A program made the position numbers and the translations under genes. A DNA stretch of 64,000 bases, taken from NCBI GenBank assembly GCA_963978545.1, contig OZ021724.1, positions 103,327,023-103,391,022 of the forward strand, written 5' to 3'. Source of the stretch: Linyphia triangularis. Its lineage: Eukaryota > Arthropoda > Arachnida > Araneae > Linyphiidae. The notes below the pieces were generated by a model. The model was not told the origin of the DNA. It was given only the letters and a program-made list of their open reading frames with translations, and did not search any database. Below are positions 21,821 to 33,657 of the stretch, one piece after another. Numbering within the stretch: the stretch's first letter is position 1; every line of letters starts with the position of its first letter.

Positions 21821-22068
21821 TTGGTTTGTTGTTTTCAGTTTATCTGGCACCGTCAGCAACACGAGGGCAATAATACGCCGAAACATTCGTCATTTGTAAA
21901 GCCAACATATATTTACAAACACCCATGCCTTACACGGGACTCGAACCCGCAACCTGGCGGTCAAGAAGCTAGCACGCTAACCACTATACCGTTTGGTCGG
22001 CGAGACGCAGCTAAGAATCTTTTATTTTTAATAAAAGCGTGAATAGAATCACTGACGGTATGTATTAG
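21821..22068 (-). mobile_element. SINE A copy 5 with flank, second unit of a tandem duplication
   Basis: The second SINE plus flank unit. Because the non-SINE flank is duplicated too, the pair arose by segmental tandem duplication and not by two insertions. The two units differ by scattered substitutions. Confidence 0.88.
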
Positions 22069-22174
22069 AATTTTATTGACTGGTACAAGATTGTTTAGAA
22101 GTTGAATTTCAAGCTGTAACTGATTCGAGTAGTTCTTCCAGATTCAAGTACATGTTGTCTGAAGCAGTCCTTGT

Positions 22175-22705
22175 AATGGACAATTTCCCGCATTTTTTTT
22201 AAAAAACGAGTGAAATTAATTAATGTTTATGAAGAATTTCTTTCCGATTCCAAATATTTAAACAAAAGTTCTTCAAAAAAATTAGTTATTTAAATATTAA
22301 GAAAAGAAAATGTTTCAAAACCGAGCCTTAACCAGTCCGATCAAAACACGTAACCAAATATGTGACGTCAAGGATTCCTACTCTTTCTATGGTCATGGTG
22401 AGGTTTCTGCCAAAAAGTTGGCGTTGAAATAGTTGGCGCTGGTTGACCATTGTCATATCACGTACAGGTTGGCGCGATTTGCAAGAAACCTGCAAAACTG
22501 ATTTCCGCTGCTGCATTTAAAGCCAAGATGTTTGGGATTTCTTGACGTCACATTTAATTCAAGCCGAATGAATCGCTTTCTCGCCAACGTGTAACAATGG
22601 AACTTTGATTGTAAATTTAAAAAATAAAAATAATAAAAAAAAAAAAAAAAGTGCATTGAGCAGAACATTTTCTGTTTATGGTCCTTTCGAAACATTTAGA
22701 ATTAA

Positions 22706-22742
<37 letters not shown>

Positions 22743-22758
22743 CGGGAATTGTCCATTC
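22175..22758. mobile_element. Possible TIR element, GGACAATTTCCCGCA ends next to T/A runs
   Basis: GGACAATTTCCCGCATTTTTTT near 22176 is inverted at 22730-22758 (poly(A), TGCGGGAATTGTCC). About 580 bp lie between, with no transposase. No clear TSD beyond AT. The inverted ends with terminal A/T runs are suggestive but unnamed. Confidence 0.5.
22708..22740. repeat. A33 homopolymer
   Basis: Uninterrupted run of A directly inside the right inverted end of the preceding possible TIR element. Confidence 0.95.
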
Positions 22759-22945
22759 CACACACAATTTAATTCATAAATTAAGGATTTTGAGTTTGCC
22801 ACTTTTGTAGCAAGGATACGATATTTAGGAATAGTGTTTGTACTGATACACACATTTTCTGTTTATAATTGTACATAGTGACTTATTTATTTTAAAGTTA
22901 TATTTTATTTTATTTGTTAATAGCAATAATACTGGTTAGAAAAAA

Positions 22946-23300
22946 TGTGGCAATATTAAAATAGATCGGGAAATTTCGAGGCATATCCCTCATGTGATTG
23001 GTTAAATGGATTTTGCTAGAAAGTTCTGCCACGAGGGTATAAAAAGATCCTATAAGTGAAATCACGGATGAGTTTAATTTAGGATGTGGCTTTGAAGGAA
23101 GCTGAGCGCTTTTTTTTACTTTCGTGGTGCCTGGATTATCGCTGTATTCGAAGTTGTATGTGGAGAAGCTTCTCTTGAAGCTGGATAATGAGTTTACTAT
23201 TGTTCGGAATAGTTTTGCAAGTCTTCGAAAGAAGAATAAATTATAATTTTTATTCGGTAAAAACTGTTTCATCGTTTTCTCTGCGAAAATTTCGTAAAAG
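22946..23300 (+). mobile_element. LTR-like repeat (LTR-2), copy 2
   Basis: The plus strand carries TTTTGCTAGAAAG, GTATAAAAAG, CGCTGTATTCGAAG and AATAAATTATAATTTTTATT in the same order as the inverted repeat at 955-1551. The TATA-like box and downstream AATAAA support an LTR. Ends are uncertain and no retrotransposon genes are present. Confidence 0.55.
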
Positions 23301-23469
23301 TATTATGATAACAATACAACTATATTATTCAGGAGGTACAGATTTATACTTTGAGAGGTTTATTTATATCCTCATGGACACAAATGTACAAAACTGTGTT
23401 TTATTCATTAGCCACCTCAATCTCCTTTCTTCTAAAAACATCATCAACAACACGATTTCTGTACTGTAG

Positions 23470-23740
23470 ATCCGTAGGCAAAGACTCATTTGCATCATTC
23501 GTCGCTTTAGCCCACTGTGACCCGCTGCCCCCTGCGAAAAAAAAAAAGCAACATAACTTTATTCATCTGCAACAAACACAGAGGGACAACCGTTAAAGCT
23601 TGGTGTGCCTGCTTGGTGGATATTCAGAACGCGTGCACCGCAGCTTTGTCTCGAATTTCCGTGTTTCCCTTGAATATTCTCCTCGAAGGCAGCACGCGAA
23701 GTGACATTTGCATAAAGAACTCATTGGTTTGGTCATTTCG
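23470..23740. other. GC-richer unique island
   Basis: Non-repetitive, less AT-rich DNA (GTGACCCGCTGCCCCC, GCACGCGAAGTGACATTTGCAT). The short open frames across it show no recognised domain. Candidate conserved non-coding element or undetected exon. Confidence 0.25.
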
Positions 23741-24140
23741 GATGCGATTTTTACTTTTTATCTTCTGAGCGGTGGCATCAAAAGAGTCTTTTTTTTTTTT
23801 GGTGGATCTGTAGGAAAGCAGAGGAATGTACAAAAAAAGATTGTTTGTGAATCTGTGGATGCTTTTTTTGTTTGTTCGCATCTATTATTTTTTTTGTTTG
23901 TTTGTTGGTAACTTGGCGATTTAATGTATTCATCCGAGATCAGAGTTGGATTTTGTTCATCCTTTTATTTCATATTTCATAAGGAGTTTTGTGGGATTGT
24001 GTACCTTTGAAGTCTTCTATTTTTTTTAAAAAAAGTTTTTGCATATCAGCTCTGGTTTATTTAAAAGTTCCAAAGGATACATCTTGAATACAGGCTTAAT
24101 AAATGTTATACCATAATTAATAGTATTTGAGAAGCATTAA

Positions 24141-24641
24141 CCCTTAAATGCATATTGTATCCAATTCGATACATTCCTTAAATGCGTAGAATGTAGATCT
24201 CTTTATGTAGTAACCTTTGCATAGTGTTTTTATTTTAATTTTACCGAAACTATTTTATCGTTTTCGAACGCAACTATAATCTTTGACAGTTTATTTCTTT
24301 ATCTGTGACAATTTTTATTGTTGGGGGCCCTGTTGTCTGAGTACAATTTCATTTCGGCGGGTGTTATGAATTACGATAACTTATATAAAAAGTAATAAAA
24401 ACACACAGAAAAAATTGTTTTCTGGTAAAAACACGGTAGAGTAACGAATTATAATTATATTTTTGCATATACTTATAAATTTATGCGAGGAAAATGCAGC
24501 TTTTTTTGTGATGTAAAACTACATCAATATGCAAAATCCTTATGTTTTTTTTTTTATTATTATTTTTCTCTTTAGCTACACCCATCTCTTAGTTGATTTC
24601 AAATTTTATTTATTGAAAATAAAATTTCATGCATTTAAGGG
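24141..24641. mobile_element. piggyBac-like MITE, CCCTTAAATGCAT family
   Basis: A 501-bp element with ends CCCTTAAATGCAT and ATGCATTTAAGGG, perfectly inverted and bounded by TTAA (24137-24140, 24642-24645). No transposase. CCC ends and TTAA fit piggyBac. Confidence 0.9.
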
Positions 24642-24681
24642 TTAAAATATTTTTTCATAAATTGTTCTATGTTTATTTTTG

Positions 24682-25411
24682 AAGTAATTTTTTACCATCA
24701 TTTTGGGAGATTTCTACATGTTTATCGTTGTATTTAAAGCTCCTCTTCTGTTTAAATTTCATACCCTAAAAATACCAATTTTCTTTTTAATATGCTATTA
24801 ATTAGTTTGATTAACAATTCCTTAATCAATTTAAGAAATTCTATTGACCATTTATTTTTAAATGTCGAAGTATTTTAATTTTGTCACTAAAATATGTAAT
24901 TAACTACTTAAAATTTACAATTATCCATTATTAAATAATCCATCAAGTAACCTATCAAAAGGGTGAGTTTGAAAAATAAGAATTACATTATATAATTAGA
25001 ATTGTATTATTGTAAAAATAAAGTATTAAATTCACTCTAAACATGTAGAAATCTCCAAAAATAATGGTAAAAAAATGACTTATTTAAAATTACTTATATA
25101 CTGAGTTTAATACTTTATTTTTACAATAATAAAATTCTAATTATATAATGTAATTCTTATTTTTCATATTCTCCCTTTTGATAGGTTACTTGATGGATTA
25201 TTTAATAATGGATATTTATAAATTTTAAGTAGTTAATTACATATTTTAGTGACAAAATTAAAATACTTCGACATTTAAAAATAAATTGTCAATAGAATTT
25301 ATTTAATTGATTAAGGAATAATTAATCAAACTAATTAATAGCATATTAAAAAGAAAATTGGTATTTTTTAGGATATGGAATTTAAACAGAAGATGAGTTT
25401 TAAATACAACG
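24682..25411. repeat. Interlocked inverted repeats (order A, B, A-inverted, B-inverted)
   Basis: B (24729-25036) is inverted at 25100-25411 over about 310 bp with high identity. The short segment between them (25033-25080) is itself the inverse of A (24682-24727), the flank left of B. Landmarks are GAGATTTCTACATG and its reverse complement, and AATTCTTATTTTT with its reverse complement. No coding frame. The loop separating the long arms is only about 60 bp. Confidence 0.85.
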
Positions 25412-25840
25412 GCTGTCAAATATTAATCTTTCAATAAATGATGACTAGAAATGGAAAATGACCTAAGTCCAAAAAAGAAAATTTTTTAGAAGAGTCGAAA
25501 AATGAAAAATACTCGCATTAGTACTTAAGGCTATGACTAAGAACCATATTGAATTTGAACTTTTGCTACTGGAGTTCTCACTTTGGGTGTTCTCCACTTT
25601 GCTTAGCTTTGTCTTTAGGACATTTTTCGGAAAAAAAAAAAAAAAAAAAATTCGATTTTTTTTGGTACCTAGGCCATTTTCATTTTTAGTCCTCAAATAT
25701 ACTACATGTAATAACTTAAAGCATTGCCGACTTAAATTTTCCAGCTACCCTTAAACTAAAATTTATTTCAGAGAAAACCGTGAATTTTTTTTTAAATAAA
25801 AGGTTCCTAATAACTTTAAATTTTGAATTTAGTGATAGGT
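25412..25840. other. AT-rich DNA without recognised features
   Basis: Includes a 19-A run near 25632. No gene or shared repeat seen. Confidence 0.4.
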
Positions 25841-25859
25841 AGTTGATAAAAATCGAAAT

Positions 25860-26180
25860 TCAAAAACTTCCTTCACATAAACTCTGCTATTCTAGAACCC
25901 TAAAACCACACATAAAGTTAGCCATCATATCCGACAATCGCAGAACGCCCTATAACAAAGCAGAGCCATTTCCTCAAACGCACTTCCAGCAACAGAGATA
26001 CGTGTCGGTGCTGAGTAGAGGGCAAACATCGGCTCGGGAACAGTCGTCTAATTGCGACTTCTTTAATTATCTCCTTCACCGTAGTCCTCTTTGGACTTGC
26101 TTTGTGTGTCTACAGGGAGACTTTTCCGGAATCAAATATCGGATGGCGGGATCCTCGATATATCCATGAATTGGTGGGAT
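25860..26180. other. GC-richer unique island with short open frame
   Basis: Less AT-rich, non-repetitive DNA (CGTGTCGGTGCTGAGTAGAG, TTTAATTATCTCCTTCACC). A 108-codon plus-strand frame covers it but shows no recognised domain or splice context. A regulatory element or lost exon is possible. Confidence 0.25.
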
Positions 26181-26413
26181 TTCCTATGCATGGTCATGCA
26201 GCAAGATCGTAAATGTGTCCTTGGTATGCGTGTGGAAAATATAGGTTCAATATTTTCTGATATTGGTGAGATGATCGGATTGGGGTTCTGATAGAAAATT
26301 CTGTTGATAACCGACGGGGCTGTTCACATATTGCAGTTGTTATGGAGAATATATTTTTAAGGGAAGTCGGTACCTCAGAATGTACTTGACATAGATGCCT
26401 ATTTTTCACCTTC

Positions 26414-27122
26414 AATTACCCATATATATACATAGGGTAATAAAAGTATATTAATGTGTAAAAAAAAAAATGCATTTTACCACGTTTTGGAACCTCCTGA
26501 TTTCAAAAAAGTGATCTAGAAAATGTCTGTCCGTGTGTGTGGTCAGCATAACTCCCGAAAAAAAATGACCTATGATGTTCAAATTTGGTGTGCGGGTTGG
26601 TGGTAGCCATGGGACCTAACATTAAGGTTTTAGTCAAAATCGCGCATGCTCGTAAGGTAGCTGCCATTAAAAATCATGTTTTTCAGTAATTGATAAAAAA
26701 TGATTCTAACGATTTTGTTCAAAATCGCTGTGGTAATGCCTCTTAAGGTTTTCTAAACATCATCAACTCCGAAATTCCCGTAAAAATGCTTTATTGGCGT
26801 AAAAAGTTGAAAAATGAATGCCTTTGACACCGAGTTCTATTTCCTTGAGCATACCTCATCAACGATAATTTTTTCTCCTCTCCTCAGTTTCACTTATAAG
26901 AAAGGATAATATAAAAATAATTGAAAAGTATATCACCAAAATCCTCTATTTGGCGAAGTTTTATTTTTTAAAAGATCCATGCAAGACTTAGCTTAAAAAA
27001 ATATCGCCAAACTGGCAATTTTTTTCTAATTGAATGATGAAAACACAAAAACGGTAGGTGACACAAATTGACATCAGTATTATAGAGTAAATGAAAGTTG
27101 TGCGATGTTCTACACCCTTAGT
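26414..27122 (+). repeat. Repeat F, copy 1
   Basis: It matches 51335-52047 and, inverted, 57550-58215. Landmarks are CCACGTTTTGGAAC, GTCAGCATAACTCCC, CGAAATTCCCGTAAAAATGC, CTCATCAACGAT and CGCCAAACTGGCAATTT. It starts with a small palindrome (TTACCC and GGGTAA arms). About 700 bp, no coding frame, family unnamed. Confidence 0.75.
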
Positions 27123-27277
27123 TTCCAGTGCATTTAGCAGACACTTGTTATTCTACTGATGTTAGCTTTTAATTGCAATTCATTTACTTTTTTTTTAAAT
27201 GAACTTTCGTGTAAGTTATTCCAATTAGTTAAAAGTGCCACGTTTGTTTTGCCAAAAAAAGCTTAAACAAAAAATAT

Positions 27278-27319
<42 letters not shown>

Positions 27320-27613
27320 TCAGTATACACAAATACATAAAAGGAATATGTGGTTTAAATTTTAGGAAGATAGTTCGCACAGTTTCTGAGAAAAAGGTAC
27401 ATAAATTATAAAAAATGCAGTTTTGAGAAAAAAGCATTTTAAAGAAAGCCTTACTTACACTATGAGTTACCAATTTCGTTTTTAAAAAACTCTTAAAATT
27501 ACTTTAATATGAGGTATTATTACAAGTTATCTTTTTAAAGGGTAAATTTTAAATTTTGATAAACAATAATAAACTCAAAATCAATTATTTACAAATTTTT
27601 GGGTACCAACTCC
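27123..27613 (+). mobile_element. TTAA-type element, GGTACC-type family, copy 2 (left end missing)
   Basis: It matches the inside and right end of 29270-29839 (GCAGACACTTGTTATTCTAC, GAGAAAAAGGTAC, TTTTGGGTACCAACTCCC). The left terminal part is lost where it abuts repeat F. A 36-A run is at 27282-27317. Confidence 0.75.
27282..27317. repeat. A36 homopolymer
   Basis: The longest A run in the window. It lies inside a GGTACC-type element at the position of the A/G-rich tract in copy 14189-14791. Confidence 0.95.
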
Positions 27614-28545
27614 CATTACTTGCAATCATCCATTTCCTTAAGGTATCAAATTACTTTGAAAAGTTCATTTTCAAAGAAATTTCTAATTATTTTTATTGTA
27701 TAATGTTATTGTCTACAGTATCTAGTCTCCAAAACAGTCTTCACTTTTAGTGTAGGTCAATTAGAATGAAAATGTTATAAGGACAGATACATGGAAAATG
27801 ATGAAATTTTAAATTTAAAACTTTTTTCTCCTAGTTCAATTTTATGCATATACTCCTATGTTTGAAAAATCATAATTAAGAAAGTTCTTAAGGAACTCTT
27901 CTGCTGTTTTTTTATTTATTTTGTGAACTGTTATCTAGAGGTTATATTAAAACAATTTGAATAAATGTTTTGTTAACATAATTTTGAAGCATCATTTAAA
28001 AATACATGTTAAAAATATGGAAAATGAAGAAGTCATGCTTCAATGACAGTTAAAAAAAAAATATTTATTGAAGTTTTCTTTATTACATTACTATATACTC
28101 TTGATATAAATACGTATTTTAATTTGATAGTATTATTTTTTGAATTAGTTAAATAATTTTTCATCTAGAATTTTTGAAGATTTTGGGAAATTTCTTCAAA
28201 ATTTCTTATATGTTTACCATTTTTTAAAAAAATTATCTGAATATACTTGAAATTTTATGGTTCAATCAGTAATGTTTAGAAGTAGTATTTTTAAAAATAC
28301 TATGAAATTGTGTCTTAAAAACATTTTTTTAAAAAAGTACTCTGAACATGTTCGAATAGCTTAAGTACCAATACAAATTTTTGGCAATGCAATGGAATGA
28401 TTTTTCTCTAATTTCGTAACTAGATTCATAATGTTTTGGCACTTAATGAGCATTTAAACACTGATGCGTGCATATAAATATATTTATGTGTTAGCATTCA
28501 ATGAATTAATTGAAATTTAATTACGTAATTAGAATCGGATGGCCA
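27614..28545. other. AT-rich DNA without recognised features
   Basis: No gene, TIR pair or shared repeat recognised. Confidence 0.4.
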
Positions 28546-28549
28546 AAAT

Positions 28550-28760
28550 CATAATTCCATTTGTAATTGATTTATAATGTTAAAATTCATTACAAATGAT
28601 GCAGAGGAATTTGTTACAAGGAGATAAAAGAATTAACTATTGGAACTGTAATTGCATTTCGAATGGCATTTCTTCGTAGAATTTTGTTTTAAAAGTATCT
28701 AAAAATGCAGACTTTTTATAAAAAAGTATTATGAAAAATTAAATACACAATTCCTTATTT
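28550..28760. repeat. Segment shared with the interior of the 1.67-kb TIR element
   Basis: Matches 17690-17880 in the same orientation (ATAATTCCATTTGTAATT, ATTTTGTTTTAAAAGTATCTAAA, TTATAAAAA). It may be an internally deleted relative of that element or an element both have received. No matching termini found here. Confidence 0.5.
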
Positions 28761-29269
28761 TACTATTATTTTTGATCGTAGTAAGTTTCTGATCTTTGTT
28801 ATACAATTTAAGTTTCAATAATTCATTTTAATCAGTTGATTTAAACAGAAGTTTTCTCTGGTAAGAAATATAGATTTACATTGACAAAATAAAACTATTC
28901 ACAAATCACTTTTAGAGTTTGAGGTAGTGATCATATAACAATAAGCATCTTCGCAAAGTATGTATGTGGTTTAAAAGGATTTTAAATATCTTACAGAACA
29001 AAGTATCATTTTGAAGTTAACGAGTTTAAAAATGTTTTAGAGTAAGACAAAAAGTAGTTAATTTTTACCAGATTTCACAATTTATAATACATGTTGGCAG
29101 CTTAAAAAGTCTACAATGTTGATAGAAGTTCAATGTTATACTGATATTTATTTTTCTTCGAATAATTTTGTGTTTTATTAAAGAGTACATGCAATGTCTT
29201 GAAGCTTTGGTATGGGCTCCTTAAAGTTATTTATTCAAAATTATACATTTTAATCTTGTTTTTTTTTAG
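28761..29269. other. AT-rich DNA without recognised features
   Basis: No gene or repeat recognised. Confidence 0.4.
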
Positions 29270-29839
29270 AGGAGTTGGTACTCTCTATACCGGTCATGTT
29301 AATTTGGCATATTTCATGTACCTTTTTCTCAGAAAGTAATTGACAAAGAAAAGTAATTTTTTTCAGTGTATTTAGTAGACACTTGTTATTCTACTAAAGT
29401 TAGCTTTTGGTTGTAATTCATTTACTTTTTTTTTAAATGAATTTTCTTGAAAGTTACTCAAATATGTTAAAAATCACAAGTTTGTTTTTGATGAAATAAG
29501 CCAAAACAATTTTTTTTTAAATAACAACAAAATCTCACTTTAGTATATACAAATACATAAAAGGAATATATGGTAAAAAGTTTAGGAAGATAATTTGAAC
29601 AGTTTCTGAGATAAAGGTATGTGAATAATGAGAAATGTAGTTTTGAGAAAAACGCATTTTAAAGAAAACTTTACTTACACTAATAGTAAGCAATTTTGTC
29701 TTAAAAAAATGATTAAAAATACTTCTAGTTGAGGGATTATTACAAATGAGGTATTATTTTAGAGGGAAGAATTTAGATTTTGATAAACGGTAGTAAACTC
29801 AAAATCGATTATTTATAAATTTTAGGGTACCAATACCCC
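29270..29839 (+). mobile_element. TTAA-flanked element, GGTACC-type family, copy 3
   Basis: Ends AGGAGTTGGTACTCTC and AGGGTACCAATACCCC, right TTAA at 29840-29843, left TTAG (mutated). Interior as in copies 14189-14791 and 27123-27613. Non-coding. Confidence 0.8.
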
Positions 29840-30316
29840 TTAATAGGTTTGAATATGCGACTTCAAAAATCCTACTATTTATGTTTCTTATGCCATTCTG
29901 ATTCTAGACGAATGGTTTTCCACATTTCTATATTTATAAGTAATACTATTGTTATATATGCTCTATTAGTTAACACGTATTGAACGTATGTTTAACATAC
30001 CAATATCTATGAGATGCATCCATAAAACACCCAATAATGTGAATTTTAAATGTTTTCATCCTATCATAAGATATAAATTCTATAGCTTGTTTATAAAACT
30101 TCTATTTTTATATAAAAAATTATCAGCTATCCAGGATAGACTTTATATATTTTTTATTTAATATCATTTGGTAATTTCAACAATGATTACATTGAGATAT
30201 TTTTAGTTGTAACTAATCTAATAGGCTCACAAGGTAGCAATTTTAATAACGAAATACAGTCTATTACAAAAACTCTTAAGTAATGCAAAATAACGATTAC
30301 ATCATGAAAAGTTTAA
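29840..30316. other. AT-rich DNA without recognised features
   Basis: No gene or repeat recognised. Confidence 0.4.
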
Positions 30317-30418
30317 AAAAATGAAAGTTAGATGAAAATGAAAGTTAGATGAAAATGAAAGTTAGAAGAAAATGAAAGTTTGATGAAAATGAAAGTTAGA
30401 TGTAATGAAAGGTTGATG
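30317..30418. repeat. 17-bp minisatellite, about six units
   Basis: Direct repeats of AAAATGAAAGTTAGATG with single substitutions and one shorter terminal unit. Confidence 0.92.
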
Positions 30419-30895
30419 TAATATGCGCAGATTTTATGATTAAAACACATCTTTTGGGTATTAACATTTTACAATGTAATATATTAATTTAAAACCGCAT
30501 TACGATATACTCACTAGTTTTGACTTCTAAATTAAACTAATGTAGAGATAAACTTATAACAAAGATTATGTCCGTCTGTCTGTCGAAGATTAACATTCAA
30601 AATTAAAATTCAAAATATTGCATACATTTGCGATTTGTCAAATTAATGTAATTGCCGAGGTTAGTTCACATACCAATATTTAACCATTAGTTTCGGAGAT
30701 AGTGTTTGGAAAAAAATATCAATTATTAAAACATAAACTATGATAGTTAAAGAAACGTTCATTTATCAGTTTAGAGGTCATAATAAGATGATAGAATTAC
30801 ATAAAATTTACTAGAAGTTGCAACTGGAAGAGCTTCAAAATTCAATCGCAAGACTCCTTCTATTGTACATATAAAATTGAAGTTCTAATCTTGGA
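30419..30895. other. AT-rich DNA without recognised features
   Basis: No gene or repeat recognised. Confidence 0.4.
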
Positions 30896-30899
30896 TTAA

Positions 30900-31109
30900 C
30901 CCATTAAAGAAGACTTTGCAATGGATAAAAAGTCATTGATTTTACCTTGTTTATTTATATCATTTAAAGAATTTATTTAATTTTTCAGATTTTGTGGGAA
31001 ATTATTTTATGATTTTTAAAAAACATTAAGGGGGACCACAATCTCAATTTATTAGCAAAGAAAAAAAACTGTCAATTGGCAAATTTTCACATCAACCGTC
31101 GTTTATGGG
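30900..31109. mobile_element. piggyBac-like MITE, CCCATTAA family, copy 1
   Basis: A 210-bp element between TTAA 30896-30899 and 31110-31113, ends CCCATTAAAGAAGAC and CGTCGTTTATGGG. Relative at 19908-20123. Non-coding. Confidence 0.85.
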
Positions 31110-31173
31110 TTAAGATGGATAGGTTTTATGGTTCCAGAATATTCGCAACAAGCATTCTCGTTAAGCGCGTTAA

Positions 31174-31891
31174 GGTATACATATACAATTGAGATGATTT
31201 TCTTTAATTTTTAGGTTATAATTTCAAACTGTTTGACAGTATATCAGAATTAAAAATGATGCATTTTTATAAATAAACTTTTTTTCCCGTCAATTTTTTA
31301 ATCAGCTAATTGCAATTAAAGTGATAATTAGGACATTATTAGAACATACATAAATAAACTTGTAATTAACTTAGAGGTATGTTTTTTATTGCAAATAAAA
31401 GAAATTATATTGACGTATGTTCCTGTGGAGAATTTTGAATTTGGCTTCAATATTTATTTAATTATAAGTTTTTAAATAAAAATTAAAAAAAATATATATA
31501 TATAGTTTTTAACAAAAAATTAAGTTAAAAAGTGCATTAAAAAATGTGTTTATAACAATATCGAACAGATTCTCAATAGGAAACACATTCCCAACTGTTG
31601 TCTACGAAACAAAATAAGAATTTTGTAAATCAGACCATTTATTATGTAGTTATGACCGTTGGCGTAATATAACACCAAAATGTCATTCTTCAGAAAACGC
31701 TTTTAAAGTTTACTACACTAATGAACGTGATACAAAACAGGTTCACAAAACCCACTGTAATTTAAAAAGTAATTTGAGACTCAGAAAGAAAATGGTATTA
31801 TTTTAAAGGTAATGAATTCGGGAGTATTAAAAAAAAAACAAAAAACGCAGACTCGAGTCAAATTTTGTAATTCTTAATGTAAATGTATACC
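31174..31891. mobile_element. TTAA-flanked element, GGTATAC family, copy 2
   Basis: TTAA at 31170-31173 and 31892-31895, ends GGTATACATATACAATTGAG and AATGTATACC. 718 bp, inverse of copy 3482-4183. It is the most complete uninterrupted copy of this orientation, useful as the reference for the SINE-bearing copies at 42984 and 59138. Confidence 0.9.
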
Positions 31892-31895
31892 TTAA

Positions 31896-32825
31896 AGCAT
31901 TTGAAAACTATGCATTAGCTTTGTTTAGAAAAAACTTTTCAAATTAACATGTAATCGTTTGTGTCATTATCTGTAACAATCGTAGGTTTGGGATATTATA
32001 TGCCACAAAAATATGCAGAATTTACAGCTGTGCCACTAATATCATGTTACTTGAGCGAGTGTGTAAATACTGTCTTTTTGTGACAGTGACCGTCCCATTT
32101 TAACTTTTTTAAGATACAATATCATGGAAAAATGATAATACTAAAAATGAAAACACTAAATTATAGACATCAAAAAAGTTAAAATATAAAGCATACACTT
32201 ACACGTTGTCATTGACACCTTTGTTTAGATTAGACAGATTAATTTATTTTATAACGTGTAAAATATTATTAAAATTTGTCAAGTATTAAATACAGGAATT
32301 TAATTGGGTGTTTTGTAGTCTTTTCTTTTTTAAATTTTTACATCCATCTAAATATTTCAATTCATATATTAAAATGAAATAAAAATTACCTGGATGAATA
32401 TCGTAGAATCTCCCTCACCGATAAATATATATAGAGAGAATAGGAGCAATTCAACAGTGGCTATTTCCCCTTTCAAATCTCGTCTATTCCACGTGCGAAT
32501 GAAGACCGTTTTCAAATGCACTGTTTGAGAAGCGTCAATAGAGTTCGAATGTCATAACGTGCTTTTCATGGAAAGAGACGGAATTGCTACATTTCGAAAA
32601 AGAATGAAAGAAATTTGAAAGTGCTAACAGTGCCAGATCTTTTATTGTTTCATACTTCAGCTCTCGATCTATAAATAGCCATACAATTTTATGTCTAGCC
32701 AGTATTTTTTCCTTGCGCTTGCGTAGGATAATTCGCAATTACATTTTGCGTTTATTTATAAAGTGTGTGACGTTTAGTATTCTATGCTTGAAATAAAATT
32801 TCATTTCCTTTTATTCATATACTTT
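31896..32825. other. AT-rich DNA without recognised features
   Basis: No gene or window-wide repeat recognised. A short minus-strand frame near 32535-32738 has no recognised domain. Confidence 0.4.
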
Positions 32826-32829
32826 TTGA

Positions 32830-33345
32830 ATACCTTATATTTAATGCGATTGTGTATGTTTTTCGATGGCAGACAAATCTGCGAAGGCTTAATTAGCCCC
32901 CTTGCAGTCATCCTATCAGATTGAAACTTGGCAGATAGATTCTATGTTGAGGAAAATGCATTCTATCAAATTTTGGTAGCTGTTACAGTCATAAAAAGGT
33001 CGTTTTTATGGAATACTAATAAACCAACTTTCAATCGCGCTGAAATGGCATTTAACCGATCATTAAAGAAACTATTTCCTGTTGCCAATATTGTTTTGAT
33101 AAATAAATAATAAAACTGTTTTAATATCAGAATAAATAAAGGATATTTGGATGTGATATCATTAATTCACATTAATTTTTTTTAATGAATAAATTTTGAA
33201 AAATAGTTTACCTGTTTATAGTTTGCTGATAGAGATGTTTTTAATATTTGAAATGAGATGCCAACACAAAGCACATGCTGGCAACAGAAACTGCTCTCTG
33301 TTAATGAAATAAAAAAAATTAGAGATGCATATAAAGGATTTATAT
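32830..33345 (-). repeat. Repeat C, minus-strand copy
   Basis: Inverse of 58590-59137 over nearly its whole length: CCTTGCAGTCATCCTATCAG, TTGAAACTTGGCAGATAG, TTTGATAAATAAATAATAAAAC, GATAGAGATGTTTTTAATAT. It defines the family at about 520-540 bp. Confidence 0.75.
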
Positions 33346-33655
33346 TAAAAATTTTGTTTTTATGAGTTATATTAGTAAGGAAGATCTTCAGATTTTCCCT
33401 GTCCCACATTGCTGTACTAAGAGGTGGTATTTGCATTTTTTTGGTCATGTTGAGTTATTGTTATCAGATGGTTCACTGTCATTTATTTCACATATTGGTG
33501 AATTTTAACAGTCGTATCTGCACGGGAAGTATTTAAAAATTAATAAGTAAGTCAATAATTAAGCACAATTAAATAAAGTTGTTAAACTATATAACTGCTA
33601 TTTCTCATTTTGCTCGTGGTTGCAGATACACCTTTTGTGCTTAGCATGCAGTATA
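33346..33655. other. AT-rich DNA without recognised features
   Basis: No gene or repeat recognised. Confidence 0.4.
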
Positions 33656-33657
33656 TA

